Source of the DNA: a virus
Direction: 5' to 3' (one strand)
IMG/VR virus record: IMGVR_UViG_3300030406_003049
Span: 30,948 to 94,947 of that record
Length of the DNA stretch: 64,000 nucleotides
The notes under the pieces are model-generated. The model saw only the letters and a list, made by a program, of their open reading frames with translations, was not told the origin of the DNA and made no database searches. The position numbers and the translations under genes are program-made. The first letter of the stretch is position 1; every line of letters begins with the position of its first letter. Below are positions 22,239 through 30,339 of the stretch, one piece after another.

Positions 22239-23575
22239 TGTTTCTCACCATCAAAAGTCCCATAATTATTCTTATTAGAAATTAGAATACTTGCTTGCCT
22301 CTTTGCTATCGTAGTCAAATCGCCCTTATAGCCTAAAGACTTCAAATATTCTACTTGCTTATGAGTAGCAGGTTCATTAGTGCAAATACTCTTAAGTCGT
22401 TGTAGTTGATTTGGTGTTAAGTCAGTTCCTCTAGCAAGTTTATTTCTAAGGTCTATTAAGAAACCGGATTCCCATACAGAAATGGGGTAGTTTCCATCAA
22501 ATACCGGAAGTCCGTAGTAATCACACATGTTCTTAAATTCACTAATCTCATTGTTGTTAAACATGGACAAATCATTCAAAGTTTTCCTGTCCTGTAGAAG
22601 TTTATCAGCATTGTCAATTTTAGCCTGTGCCTTTTGCTCGGCTTCTCTAATCTTGCGTTCTTCTTCTCTTTTCGCTCTTTCTTCTCTAGCAATTCTTTGT
22701 CTTTCAGCAAATCTTTGTTGGGCTTCTTCCCTTCTTTTTCGTTCTGCTTCTTCCCTTTGCTTTTTCTTGACTGTCATTTCAGCAAGTCTAGCATCTTCGG
22801 CTTCTAATACACGCTTATGTTTTATATCATACATAGCATGAAAATAATTTAAGTCAGCCCATAGTTTATCATTAGGATAGCCTCTAGTTATTTGTTGATT
22901 CTTAGGATTGTTAGGGTGATTCCATCTCCATGTTATTGAAGACATTTGGTAATTAGCATCACCCATTTTACCACTACCTCTCTTTAAGATTTGAAGTCTG
23001 TATTTATATCTGCTATCAGTATAACACCAATACATATCTTTACGCTTACTATTAATTCTCAAGTCAGCCTCTTTGATTTTATCAAACATTTGAGTAAAGT
23101 GTTCGCCATGTTTATCCCACCAAGCGGTAGCAATCATAGATTGAGTTCTTTCATCAATCCACTTTTGAATCATCTCGTCGGTAATGTATTCCTCACTTAG
23201 TCCCGTTCTTTCCTTAATTTCTCTAAGGATAAGATAAGAACCGATGTGTTCACTACCTACGCATTCTTCATTACCATTCTCGGTGTTTCTAATTTTAAAA
23301 TGATAGACAACTCTATGTCCACAAAGACATTTACCCTCATGCTCATTTACCCATGATGGGACTTCTTCATCTAAAGTGTCCGGTCTTCTAAACCACACTT
23401 CTCCGGTAGCAATCCATTCTTCTTTTGCTTCTTCGTAGTTGTCTGCGTTAGATAATGCTACCATGTTAGCCATTAGTTTTCTATCCCAATGTCCATCACC
23501 TAGACTTCTTTTGAACTTGATAGTTCCATCGCTATTCATATAACTCTCGCTACTTAATTCTTCTTCTCTTTCCAT
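22235..23575 (-). CDS. Large coiled-coil protein with zinc site, 446 aa
   Basis: Start at ATG 23575 after GGAGGAATAAAA; the frame extends upstream to 23614 but overlaps the helicase end without a site. Near residue 80 'GKCLCGHRVVYHFKI' and 'NEECVGSEHI' form a putative zinc site. Residues ~270-330 are a long Arg/Glu/Gln-rich helix (EEAERKRREEAQQRFAERQR). The C-terminus has 'ATHKQVEYLKSLGYKGD', a helix pair often found repeated in phage proteins. Coupled to a helicase; function unknown. Confidence 0.6.
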   Translation of the reverse strand: MEREEELSSESYMNSDGTIKFKRSLGDGHWDRKLMANMVALSNADNYEEAKEEWIATGEVWFRRPDTLDEEVPSWVNEHEGKCLCGHRVVYHFKIRNTENGNEECVGSEHIGSYLILREIKERTGLSEEYITDEMIQKWIDERTQSMIATAWWDKHGEHFTQMFDKIKEADLRINSKRKDMYWCYTDSRYKYRLQILKRGSGKMGDANYQMSSITWRWNHPNNPKNQQITRGYPNDKLWADLNYFHAMYDIKHKRVLEAEDARLAEMTVKKKQREEAERKRREEAQQRFAERQRIAREERAKREEERKIREAEQKAQAKIDNADKLLQDRKTLNDLSMFNNNEISEFKNMCDYYGLPVFDGNYPISVWESGFLIDLRNKLARGTDLTPNQLQRLKSICTNEPATHKQVEYLKSLGYKGDLTTIAKRQASILISNKNNYGTFDGEKQ

Positions 23576-23591
23576 TTTTATTCCTCCAAAT

Positions 23592-25025
23592 TCAGTTTTT
23601 TGGGCGTGGCCCACAATAATATAGATTTCTCTTTGCTCTTGTTATAGCAACATAACAAATGTTTCTTTCCTCTTGCATATTAGATGCTTTAGGGTGAGGC
23701 ATTCTTTCAGTTGCTAGAATAAACACATTATCTGCTTCAAGACCTTTAGCCTTGTGAACAGTTGATAGTTGAATATCTCCTTTTGATTTACTGTTAAACA
23801 GTCTTTCAATTTCTGTGATTATTCCACCAACAAATTCAGCCTTTGATGCAAATATCTTAACACATTCATATTTGTCAGTTAGTGTGTTTGCTTGATTTTG
23901 CTTTTCAGCCTTAACCAACTTGTTGTATTCAGCAGTATAGTTAGTGTTAAGCAATTCAAGGAAATCACTTGAGGTCATTCCTTTGTTCTTGGTAATTTTA
24001 TTTACATAGTTTACCAAACCTTTGTGCATATCTCTACCTAGAATGTAGGCTGATTTACCTTGAGTAATTAAATCATAAAATGCACTAACTAGTGGTGCAT
24101 TATATCTACACAAAACCATATCTCCCTTTTGTGGGTTTAGATATGCGTTTACATGAACATTACCAGTTTCAGCAGTTTCTAAACAATTGAAATCTTTGAC
24201 ATATCTGTTTGCTTCTGCAACTACTAACTTAGGACATCTCCATGTTAGAGTTAATCCAAACTCTACAACAGTTTTACCCTTCGCTTCTAGTTGATTCTTG
24301 AAGATAGCAATACTTCCGCTATCTGCTCCTCTAAAGCCATAAATAGCCTGATTCTTGTCTCCAACAATAATACATCTACCGTTTTTCGTGCAAGCCAAAA
24401 CTAGTTGTCTTTGCATTTCATTGAAGTCTTGTGCTTCATCAACAAATAGAATATCAAATTGAGGTAGAGGCATGTCCATTACCAATGGTAGCCAAATCAT
24501 ATCATCAAAGTCTATCTCGTTTGTTATGAGTTTACATTCGTCAAGTATTTGACATACTGCACCAACTCCCATTACTTCTTCACGGTCATTAGCGAACTCA
24601 ATATTGTATTCGTCAATCAACTTATAGATTTCTTTTTCATCGGTGCAATCAATCATTGAACCCTTGACTAAACTAATTAGTTTGACAAGTGGTTGTGCTT
24701 GATAATCACGGCCAAAGATACCATCAATGATATTCTTTACTTTCCAGTTGTTTACTCTAGTGTTGCCTACTGCATCTCTAACTGCTTTCATACCTAGTGC
24801 ATGAAATGTCTTTGCTTCTACATGTTCGGGTAGTCTTTCAGCAAGTTCAGTTGCGATAGATTTGTTAAATGCTAAGAATCCCATTCTTGGGGCATTTGCT
24901 CTATTAGCACCTTCTACGATTGTGAAAGTCTTACCTGTTCCTGCACCGGCATTGACTATTACATCATTATCAGTATTCACTATTTCATTCCATATTTTTT
25001 CTTGTTCTTCTGTTCCTTTTATCAT
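23592..25025 (-). CDS. UvrD/Rep-type superfamily 1 helicase
   Basis: 477 residues with all main SF1A motifs: Q-motif region 'TEEQEKIWN', motif I NAGAGTGKTFT (about 25-34), Ia 'FLAFNKSIA', motif II FVDEAQDFN, motif III 'GDKNQAIYGFRGAD', IV 'LTLTWRCPK', V 'STVHKAKGLEADNV' and VI 'CYVAITRAKRNLYYCG'. It would unwind DNA in viral replication or repair. It starts after GGTGAATAAAAATG, with a TATA-like box at 25071-25080 upstream, so it probably begins the leftward operon. Confidence 0.92.
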   Translation of the reverse strand: MIKGTEEQEKIWNEIVNTDNDVIVNAGAGTGKTFTIVEGANRANAPRMGFLAFNKSIATELAERLPEHVEAKTFHALGMKAVRDAVGNTRVNNWKVKNIIDGIFGRDYQAQPLVKLISLVKGSMIDCTDEKEIYKLIDEYNIEFANDREEVMGVGAVCQILDECKLITNEIDFDDMIWLPLVMDMPLPQFDILFVDEAQDFNEMQRQLVLACTKNGRCIIVGDKNQAIYGFRGADSGSIAIFKNQLEAKGKTVVEFGLTLTWRCPKLVVAEANRYVKDFNCLETAETGNVHVNAYLNPQKGDMVLCRYNAPLVSAFYDLITQGKSAYILGRDMHKGLVNYVNKITKNKGMTSSDFLELLNTNYTAEYNKLVKAEKQNQANTLTDKYECVKIFASKAEFVGGIITEIERLFNSKSKGDIQLSTVHKAKGLEADNVFILATERMPHPKASNMQEERNICYVAITRAKRNLYYCGPRPKN

Positions 25026-25339
25026 TTTTATTCACCATTTTTATTTCGGGTGGAGTGCGAGGTGGCCGACTAAATATAAGCATCACATGTTCCCCCCGAA
25101 ACATGGTAAATTATTAGAGAGCGAGGTGATATAAAATTCTCTCTCACAATAAACTTCATTGTTGCGCCTTGCTTTATTATCTAGCCGACCATTTGAAACA
25201 CTTAACAGTAGATAGTCAAACTATCACCGTTAAATGTGAGGGGCGAAGTCGGATTCCGACCTCATCAAAGAGGGGGTGGATAGTATATAAAGGGGGGGCG
25301 AAACCTCCCGACCCTTGATTTTTAACGGAGATAGTAAAA
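25026..25339 (-). promoter_or_regulatory. Intergenic region with helicase promoter and possible ncRNA
   Basis: No gene supported. On the minus strand CTTATATTTA at 25071-25080 is a good TATA box for the helicase. A second TATA-like run, TTTATATAC (about 25280-25292), could drive a short RNA through a GTCGG-ATT-CCGAC hairpin (~25242-25258). The 12-mer GGCGCAACAATG (25157-25168) recurs, in opposite orientation, at 27666-27677. Confidence 0.4.
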
Positions 25340-25810
25340 TTACTCGTCTTCAACGGGCGTTAGCCCTGCTACCGTTCCGTCCCACTTCCCATCTCGGAAC
25401 TCTTTTTTGAGCCTCGTCATTAGTCGCTTTTTGTTCGCATTGGCGAACTCTTTGTTTGTCTTATAGAAGCCACCGCCTGATTTCTTATGTCTTGGCGTGA
25501 TGAATCTAATCACAGGGTCATGCTCCATGTAGTCAAGCGAAGCCGAAAACATCTTCTTGCCTAATTGCTCTACCACTACCCTTACTTTAGCGGGAAGGTC
25601 GCTCTTGTTTCCTTTGTGAAAGGGTGTCCCTTCCTTGTCTTTCAGCAAAGCCTTCATTGACTTTACAACACCATCTCTTGCCTTTTCATCATTTTGCCCT
25701 ACTTCAAGGTTCAACTTCAAGACTTGAATTAGTCCACTTGAAATGTCAGCCCCCGAATCTAGGTATTCTTCCACATCTAACTTAATGTGAGTCCATGTAT
25801 TGTCGTCCAT
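25340..25810 (-). CDS. Origin-region paralogue A, 156 aa
   Basis: One of three diverged copies (with 27702-28160 and 29174-29677). They share 'KSGGGFYKTNKEFANANKK' or its equivalent and an end of the form 'FRDGKWDGTVAGLTP'. The first half is helical and acidic (DDNTWTHIKLDVEEYLDS). Lys and aromatic residues suggest nucleic-acid binding. A TATA-like run (TTTTATATG, ~25831-25840) sits close before the start. Function unknown; all copies flank the putative origin. Confidence 0.6.
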   Translation of the reverse strand: MDDNTWTHIKLDVEEYLDSGADISSGLIQVLKLNLEVGQNDEKARDGVVKSMKALLKDKEGTPFHKGNKSDLPAKVRVVVEQLGKKMFSASLDYMEHDPVIRFITPRHKKSGGGFYKTNKEFANANKKRLMTRLKKEFRDGKWDGTVAGLTPVEDE

Positions 25811-26504
25811 TAATTCATCTACAGGTCATTGACATATAAAACAGGCTTTAATCATTAAAATGAAAAAATAGGGGTGAGTATTGTTATCAAACTTTACATT
25901 ACATTTTAAAATAAATCAATTAACACTATTCTCCTTAATTTAAGCACTAATGAAGTTTATGTGACTACAAACCTGCACCACAAAGTAAAGTGTGTTTGTA
26001 TAGACGACAAATTTTCCGACACGATAACGACACCCCTAAACGGGCAACTGCGCCTTAAACGACATTTGCGACATTTGCGACACCCCCCTAGAATATATTG
26101 GGGAGAATAACTATGAAGATTCTTAATAATAAATTAGAGGGGGAGAGGGGTTAAGATAGAAGGGGTGTCGTTATTGTCGTATTGTCGGTAATAATATATT
26201 ATTATTAATAATATTAATAATAAATTAATTACTATCAAGAATCTTACTAGTAAATATGCGACACTTTTACCGACACCCCCTGCCTCTATCCTGTCGCCTA
26301 TCCGATTCTTCTATATTATATACTATACAATATGAATATTTCAATAAATATAGGTAATACATTATACATTCAATTGAAAGTGATACTATCAAAGTGTCGT
26401 ATATCTGTCGCTAACATGTCATACACAATTGAGAGCCTATGGATATAAATAGACTTGGTTTACTTTGGAAACCCACAGACAAAATAAAATTTTTGAAAAT
26501 GAGA
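25811..26504. other. Putative replication origin: iterons and AT-rich core
   Basis: About 700 bp without a supported gene. At least thirteen CGACA/TGTCG words occur in 26005-26410. On the + strand they are direct at 26005, 26017, 26028, 26060, 26069 and 26078 (the last three at 9-nt spacing), inverted near 26166, 26175 and 26183, direct at 26259 and 26271, inverted at 26292, 26395 and 26406. Several extend to CGACACCCC. An AT-only tract (26188-26235) lies between clusters, flanked by the inverted pair AAGATTCTT/AAGAATCTT (26117, 26237). This is the layout of an iteron origin. Confidence 0.6.
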
Positions 26505-26534
26505 GGCGGATTTGAGTTTTATTTCAAATCCGCC
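26505..26534 (-). terminator. Hairpin terminator, leftward
   Basis: GGCGGATTTGA and TCAAATCCGCC form a perfect 11-bp stem with an 8-nt loop, then AT-rich sequence with T runs on the minus strand. It follows the 41-aa zinc ribbon gene by 35 nt and separates the 26.6-27.4 kb unit from the origin. Confidence 0.65.
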
Positions 26535-26568
26535 CCTCTAGCAATATTCAACAGAACTATTGTTGAAT

Positions 26569-26694
26569 TTAATCGTGCTTATCGTAGGTGTTCTTGTAGA
26601 AGTCGTCTGTTGTTCTACAGTGATAACATTCACTTACCTTATCACTTATTCGCTTACTACAAGTGTTGCATCTATTTTGCTTCCTAAACTTCAT
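26569..26694 (-). CDS. Zinc-ribbon protein, 41 aa
   Basis: From ATG 26694, overlapping the 249-aa gene's stop as ATGA. MKFRKQNRCNTCSKRISDK then CYHCRTT gives CxxC pairs for one zinc ribbon. The rightward frame across this stretch is only a shadow. Confidence 0.6.
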   Translation of the reverse strand: MKFRKQNRCNTCSKRISDKVSECYHCRTTDDFYKNTYDKHD

Positions 26695-27440
26695 TGGTTT
26701 CTAGCCTCCCTTGTCATTTTTACAATGTCGGGTGTGCATTTGCTTTCATTGAGAGTAATTGCTTTGAAATTACAATCAATTTCAACATTATCAACATCAT
26801 ATCCGAATTGTTTTGTCTTCAAGACCCTTTCAACTACGCTTTGGACTTTACCAAGTATTTCAAGTGGGAAAGCCACCATGTATTCTTCAATTGTTTCCTT
26901 TCTTTGGACTGTTTCACAACTCCAAAATGTTTTGAAAATCAACTCCATACCACCATAGTTATTTTCAAGTTCTATTCTAATTTTAACCCCATTATCCAAA
27001 ACAATTCTATTATCTCTTTCAATTTCCTTAAAGTTAAATAGACTATTTTCTGTCGGTGGATAAGTATAGTATTGTGTTTCATCAAAAGCAGGAACTAAAT
27101 AATCACCTTTTGGTTGAACCCAATCTTTCTTAGTGGTTTCACTTACTATTCTATCAGTGCTTACATTTTCAAATTTATTTGACAAACCTTCAACTATTTC
27201 ATTTGCAGTTGAAATGTATTGAACAGTAAAGATTAGTTCATCATCAATGTATATACCATGTCTTGTTGATTTCTTAGTTATGGTATTATAACCGTATTCG
27301 GGAACTTCGCCCCAATAGGTTGTCATCATTGTCAAACCTTTCTTTTGTAGTTGATGAGCCAACTTTGCTTCTTCTTTTTGATTGAGTCTTTCATCATGCT
27401 CATATCGTATTTTCATAGTTCTATTATATTCTATCGCCAT
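26691..27440 (-). CDS. Hypothetical protein, 249 aa
   Basis: A beta-rich protein with 'HGIYIDDELIFTVQYIST', 'DNRIVLDNGVKIRIELEN', 'GGMELIFKTFWSC' and 'EIDCNFKAITLNE'. No motif identified. It is the first of the promoter/operator-controlled cassettes right of the putative origin, with an upstream CCATATGG site (27502-27509) and TATA box (about 27475-27482). Confidence 0.65.
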   Translation of the reverse strand: MAIEYNRTMKIRYEHDERLNQKEEAKLAHQLQKKGLTMMTTYWGEVPEYGYNTITKKSTRHGIYIDDELIFTVQYISTANEIVEGLSNKFENVSTDRIVSETTKKDWVQPKGDYLVPAFDETQYYTYPPTENSLFNFKEIERDNRIVLDNGVKIRIELENNYGGMELIFKTFWSCETVQRKETIEEYMVAFPLEILGKVQSVVERVLKTKQFGYDVDNVEIDCNFKAITLNESKCTPDIVKMTREARNQ

Positions 27441-27570
27441 AGTTAATAACCTCCAATGATAATATGTTAGGTTAGTATATATCGTGGGTTCTCAAAGTAA
27501 ACCATATGGTTGTTTCACTATTACTTTTGTTGTCGTAGACTAGTAGAAACAACCTTAAAAAAAGGGCGAA
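27441..27570 (-). promoter_or_regulatory. Promoter-operator cassette 1
   Basis: On the minus strand in order: stem GGTTGTTTC/GAAACAACC (27508-27516 with 27546-27554), palindrome AACCATATGGTT (27500-27511), then a TATA-like ATATATAC (about 27475-27482) ahead of the 249-aa gene. The same order is found at four other leftward starts. Confidence 0.6.
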
Positions 27571-27573
27571 GAC

Positions 27574-27651
27574 ACCCGCTAAGATTGTGTTTTTTCCTAT
27601 CTCATAAGAAGTGCTTTTCCCTGCACTATATGAGTTTCCGTCTTAGCGGGT
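27574..27651 (-). terminator. Three-tier hairpin after paralogue B
   Basis: ACCCGCTAAGA/TCTTAGCGGGT (27574-27584 with 27641-27651) encloses CTCATA/TATGAG and AGTGC/GCACT, all perfect. It lies downstream of the 27702-28160 gene and before a T7 tract on the minus strand. It is likely a terminator or a small structured RNA. Confidence 0.55.
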
Positions 27652-27701
27652 GCTTGCGTGAGTTTGGCGCAACAATGGGTTGTTTTGTGGCTCTAACGGG
27701 T

Positions 27702-28160
27702 TTATTCGGTAGCCTCCGTTATGGCTACGGGAAGTGAACCGTCCCAAGTTTTATTGTTGTAGTGTTGTCGTAGTTTTCCGGCAGTCATGTTAGCCATCAT
27801 TGTCGCATATTCGTCAGCGTCAGCGAATAGACCGCCACCGGACTTACCATGCTTGAAGATAACCGAACTAACCGAGCCGTGATTGTAAAAGTTAGTTGAT
27901 GCTTCTACAATTTCTGCTTTGATAGCGTTGATTGATGCTTGCACATTCTCCGGTAGAGTAGAGCGTGAAGGTAGTAAGTCGTCAAGGCTCATAGCCTTAA
28001 CCAATGCTCTAATACTAGCCCAAAATTGGTCTGCTGATTTTTCATCAGTAGCCTCAAGTCCGGCCTTGATTGTGTTCTCAAGTGCCGCATTCTTGATTTT
28101 CTGTGCTTTCATGTTTGCTTGTAATCCTGTCATTCTGCTTAATGTTCTTTCTAAATCCAT
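27702..28160 (-). CDS. Origin-region paralogue B, 152 aa
   Basis: Shares 'QFWASIRALVKAM' with copy C (QFWASIRSLCQTL) and 'KSGGGLFADADEYATM' and 'NNKTWDGSLPVAI' with copies A and C. The N-terminus is helical (MDLERTLSRMTGLQANMKAQ). It lies in a self-contained unit with a conserved leader (28201-28220) and promoter. Function unknown. Confidence 0.65.
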   Translation of the reverse strand: MDLERTLSRMTGLQANMKAQKIKNAALENTIKAGLEATDEKSADQFWASIRALVKAMSLDDLLPSRSTLPENVQASINAIKAEIVEASTNFYNHGSVSSVIFKHGKSGGGLFADADEYATMMANMTAGKLRQHYNNKTWDGSLPVAITEATE

Positions 28161-28324
28161 ATTTTTTCATCTCCTGTGTTTTACCACTACTCCAACCCAT
28201 TGAAGCAATAATAAGTGGGTTCATAGTATATATTGGGGTTCAACAAAAGCAACACCATATGGTTGCATCAATAGTTCTTTTTGAATTAAGCATAGCGTTA
28301 TTAGATGCAACCTTAAAAAAAGGG
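28161..28324 (-). promoter_or_regulatory. Promoter-operator cassette 2 with conserved leader
   Basis: Minus-strand order: stem GATGCAACC partner (28304-28312 with 28261-28269), ACCATATGGT (28254-28263), a TATA-like GTATATAT (about 28225-28233), then a leader whose 20-mer at 28201-28220 is identical to 29713-29732 in the next-but-one cassette. GGAGATG precedes the start. Confidence 0.6.
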
Positions 28325-28360
28325 AAAAACTCCCCAAATCCTAAGAAATGGGGAGTTTTT
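28325..28360. terminator. Bidirectional hairpin terminator
   Basis: AAAAACTCCCC/GGGGAGTTTTT is a perfect 11-bp stem with a 14-nt loop and T runs on both strands. It ends the 123-aa gene leftward. The same design, including the shared word 'CCGAGTGTGA', occurs at 29831-29868. Confidence 0.7.
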
Positions 28361-28377
28361 TTGACCGAGTGTGATGG

Positions 28378-28749
28378 TTAGAAGTAGTCCATGTATGAGG
28401 CAATATACTTTGGCTTTCCGTCCCACGCTTCACCGTTTACATACCATTGAAAATCCTTTTGATGGATATTAACTCCATTAAATCCGTTCAATCTTTCTTT
28501 TGTGGTGTTAGTTGGCCAACCTGCCGAAGTAATCCACAATTTCTTGAAATAATATCTATCACCAAAAGAACTAGGAACTGTATGTTTTGGATATACACAT
28601 TCGTTGTATGCTATAACATTCCCATGTAATAACAATTCAATTTTTTCTGGTTTTTCAGTTGGCCCACATACTCTAACTTGAGTATTACCTTTTTTGAATT
28701 TCTTTCCCTTTTCAAATGCTCTTAATGCTTCATAAGTTATCTTTCGCAT
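28378..28749 (-). CDS. Conserved phage-type hypothetical, 123 aa
   Basis: 'LLLHGNVIAYNECVYPKH' followed by 'LWITSAGWPTNTTKERLN' and 'DFQWYVNGEAWDG' is a pattern I recall from marine phage hypotheticals (LHGN.IA, SNAGW.TN.TKERLN, WYLNG..W). A beta-rich small protein. It has its own leaderless-type promoter and terminator. Role unknown. Confidence 0.65.
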   Translation of the reverse strand: MRKITYEALRAFEKGKKFKKGNTQVRVCGPTEKPEKIELLLHGNVIAYNECVYPKHTVPSSFGDRYYFKKLWITSAGWPTNTTKERLNGFNGVNIHQKDFQWYVNGEAWDGKPKYIASYMDYF

Positions 28750-28860
28750 ATTACTATAATGTTAATTAGTATATAGTCGGGTTTCTCAAAAAGATACACC
28801 ATATGGTTGCTTAACTAATCTTTGGTGGCTTTAGCCTAGTAAAAGCAACCTTAAAAAAAT
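28750..28860 (-). promoter_or_regulatory. Promoter-operator cassette 3 (leaderless)
   Basis: CCATATGG at 28799-28806, stem GGTTGCTT/AAGCAACC (28805-28812 with 28843-28850), and TATA-like CTATATACTA (about 28767-28776) about 20 nt before the ATG at 28749, so the mRNA likely begins at or near the start codon. Confidence 0.6.
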
Positions 28861-29173
28861 GAGAAACTCCGGCTACTCGTTCAAATCCAGTGAATGCGTG
28901 ATGCTTACAGAAAATAGACGAGGGAATACGAGTATAACTAGTATTCTCGCAGTATCAATCTATATGTATCTCCGACCGACTTACATTTACAACTTGACTT
29001 TCGCCTTCGTTTCTCAATGGTGTTATGGCCACTAATAACCATAGGAATAGGACTAGGGAGCATAACGATTTTAACTCTTAGTTTTCTATTTTTATTTCAA
29101 TTTCAAAAATGAGTATCGCTATGCTCCCGTTGAATGGGACTGGCGCAACATGGGGATATTGCATTAGTTAGGC
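28861..29173 (-). other. Structured gap downstream of paralogue C
   Basis: No gene supported. GGGAGCATAACGAT (29056-29069) pairs with ATCGCTATGCTCCC (29115-29128), 13 of 14 bases, around an AT-rich loop. A weaker inverted repeat (CGAGGGAATAC...GTATTCTCG) lies near 28918-28948. GGCGCAACATG (29142-29152) repeats the motif at 27666. Likely terminator plus untranslated or small RNA. Confidence 0.4.
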
Positions 29174-29677
29174 TTATTCGCTATCCTCCTTAACAGGTAG
29201 CGTAAGACCAGTGATGTTATCATCGGTCAATTCACCGTTCCAAAGTTTATTCTTGTATGAGTCAGTTAGAAGTCTTCTAACTCTCTTACCAAAGTAGTCT
29301 GCTAGTTCTTGAATATCAGCGAACTTTTGACCCGATGTATTACGCATAGGCATAATAGTATCAATCATCAATTCCGGCTCACCAATACCCACAAAAACAT
29401 TTACTACCCGATTCACTACAGAATCCACAACGGCTTGAACTTGTGTAGGTAATGATGGTTGAGTGCCTTTGCGGATAGGGGAGTTTGGGAGTGTTTGACA
29501 CAAAGACCTAATACTCGCCCAAAATTGCTCATATTGTTTTTCAGTTTGACCTTCAACTTGTGCTGATGTTATCATGCCTCTTAGAACTATGTCCAAAGAA
29601 CCAGCATCGTTCACATCTAGCCAAGTTATAATGCTATTTGTTTTTTCTACTAATTTACTATATTCCATATTTTTCAT
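29174..29677 (-). CDS. Origin-region paralogue C, 167 aa
   Basis: Third copy of the family: 'QFWASIRSLCQTLPNSP', 'KFADIQELADYFGKR' and 'YKNKLWNGELT' match blocks in copies A and B, but the basic/Gly loop differs (RNTSGQKFAD). Its 5' leader and ribosome-binding site are nearly identical to copy B. Function unknown; three paralogues with conserved control suggest dosage or specialised variants. Confidence 0.65.
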   Translation of the reverse strand: MKNMEYSKLVEKTNSIITWLDVNDAGSLDIVLRGMITSAQVEGQTEKQYEQFWASIRSLCQTLPNSPIRKGTQPSLPTQVQAVVDSVVNRVVNVFVGIGEPELMIDTIMPMRNTSGQKFADIQELADYFGKRVRRLLTDSYKNKLWNGELTDDNITGLTLPVKEDSE

Positions 29678-29830
29678 CTCCTTGATTGTATGCTAACCAT
29701 ACAATATCCCCATGAAGCAATAATAAGTGGGTCTATTCTATATGAAACGGGTATTTCAAAGTAAACCATATGGTTGTGTCAGTCATTCTTTTTGATTGCT
29801 TCGCTACTAGACACAACCCTAAAAAAAGGG
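29678..29830 (-). promoter_or_regulatory. Promoter-operator cassette 4 with conserved leader
   Basis: AACCATATGGTT at 29764-29775, stem GGTTGTGTC/GACACAACC (29772-29780 with 29810-29818), TATA-like TCATATAG (about 29736-29743), and the 20-nt leader word 29713-29732 shared with cassette 2, then AAGGAGATG before the start. Confidence 0.6.
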
Positions 29831-29868
29831 AAAAAACCGACTACCCCTAAAGATAGCCGGTTTTTTTT
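29831..29868. terminator. Bidirectional hairpin terminator
   Basis: AAAAAACCGACTA pairs with TAGCCGGTTTTTT (one mismatch) with T runs on both sides. It ends the 62-aa/89-aa leftward unit and mirrors the terminator at 28325. Confidence 0.65.
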
Positions 29869-29884
29869 AACCGAGTGTGATTAT

Positions 29885-30073
29885 TTATCCTAAACATTCA
29901 TAATCATTCATAATACACGCCCTAAGTTTTTCCCCCTCAAGGTGTGTTAGTCGCTTTTGGTGTAAATATTGCTCAAACTTTTCAAGAGCATATCTTTCTA
30001 ATTGTTCACGGCTCATTGATTTGATTAATCTTATTGTATATGGGCTTACATAGTGTAGTTTCAACATATTCAT
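29885..30073 (-). CDS. Hypothetical protein, 62 aa
   Basis: A basic, helical protein: 'RLIKSMSREQLERYALEKF' then 'YLHQKRLTHLEGEKLRAC'. It overlaps the 89-aa gene by 4 nt. No motif recognised. Confidence 0.6.
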   Translation of the reverse strand: MNMLKLHYVSPYTIRLIKSMSREQLERYALEKFEQYLHQKRLTHLEGEKLRACIMNDYECLG

Positions 30074-30339
30074 TCCTCCTCATCTGCTTCATTCCAAGCC
30101 TCATAAAATCGTCCTAAAAACGCCTCAAAAATATGACCCTGCATTATTTCTCCAACTTGAAGACCTGTATGTTGGGGTTCAATTTGAATGTTTAACGGTG
30201 TTCCTATTACATCGTGATATGTTGTATATATTTCACCGAAATATACAGGGAGTAAACTCTCTACATATTCATGTATTCCGTCTTCATCATCATATTGCTT
30301 TTTGTATTCTTTTACTTCTTCTGCCCAATCTATTGACAT
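30070..30339 (-). CDS. Hypothetical acidic protein, 89 aa
   Basis: I use the ATG at 30339 (MSIDWAEEVKEYKK), 20-25 nt after a TATA box on the minus strand, so likely leaderless; a longer frame to 30402 would run through the promoter and operator. The product is acidic with 'LPVYFGEIYTTYHDV'. First gene leftward of the divergent switch region. Function unknown. Confidence 0.6.
   Translation of the reverse strand: MSIDWAEEVKEYKKQYDDEDGIHEYVESLLPVYFGEIYTTYHDVIGTPLNIQIEPQHTGLQVGEIMQGHIFEAFLGRFYEAWNEADEEE

Noticed and set aside
26060-26082. Short tandem CGACATTTG units considered as a CRISPR fragment
   Set aside because: Units are 9 nt with no spacers and there are no cas genes; they are part of the iteron region.
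26439-26687. Rightward 82-aa reading frame over the zinc-ribbon gene
   Set aside because: It has no ribosome-binding site, has an odd Cys/Tyr-rich composition, and covers a leftward gene with coupled start and a terminator hairpin.
28860-28905. Possible tRNA: GTTCAAATCC resembles a T loop
   Set aside because: The T stem has a mismatch, and no D-arm, anticodon arm or acceptor pairing could be found around it on either strand.
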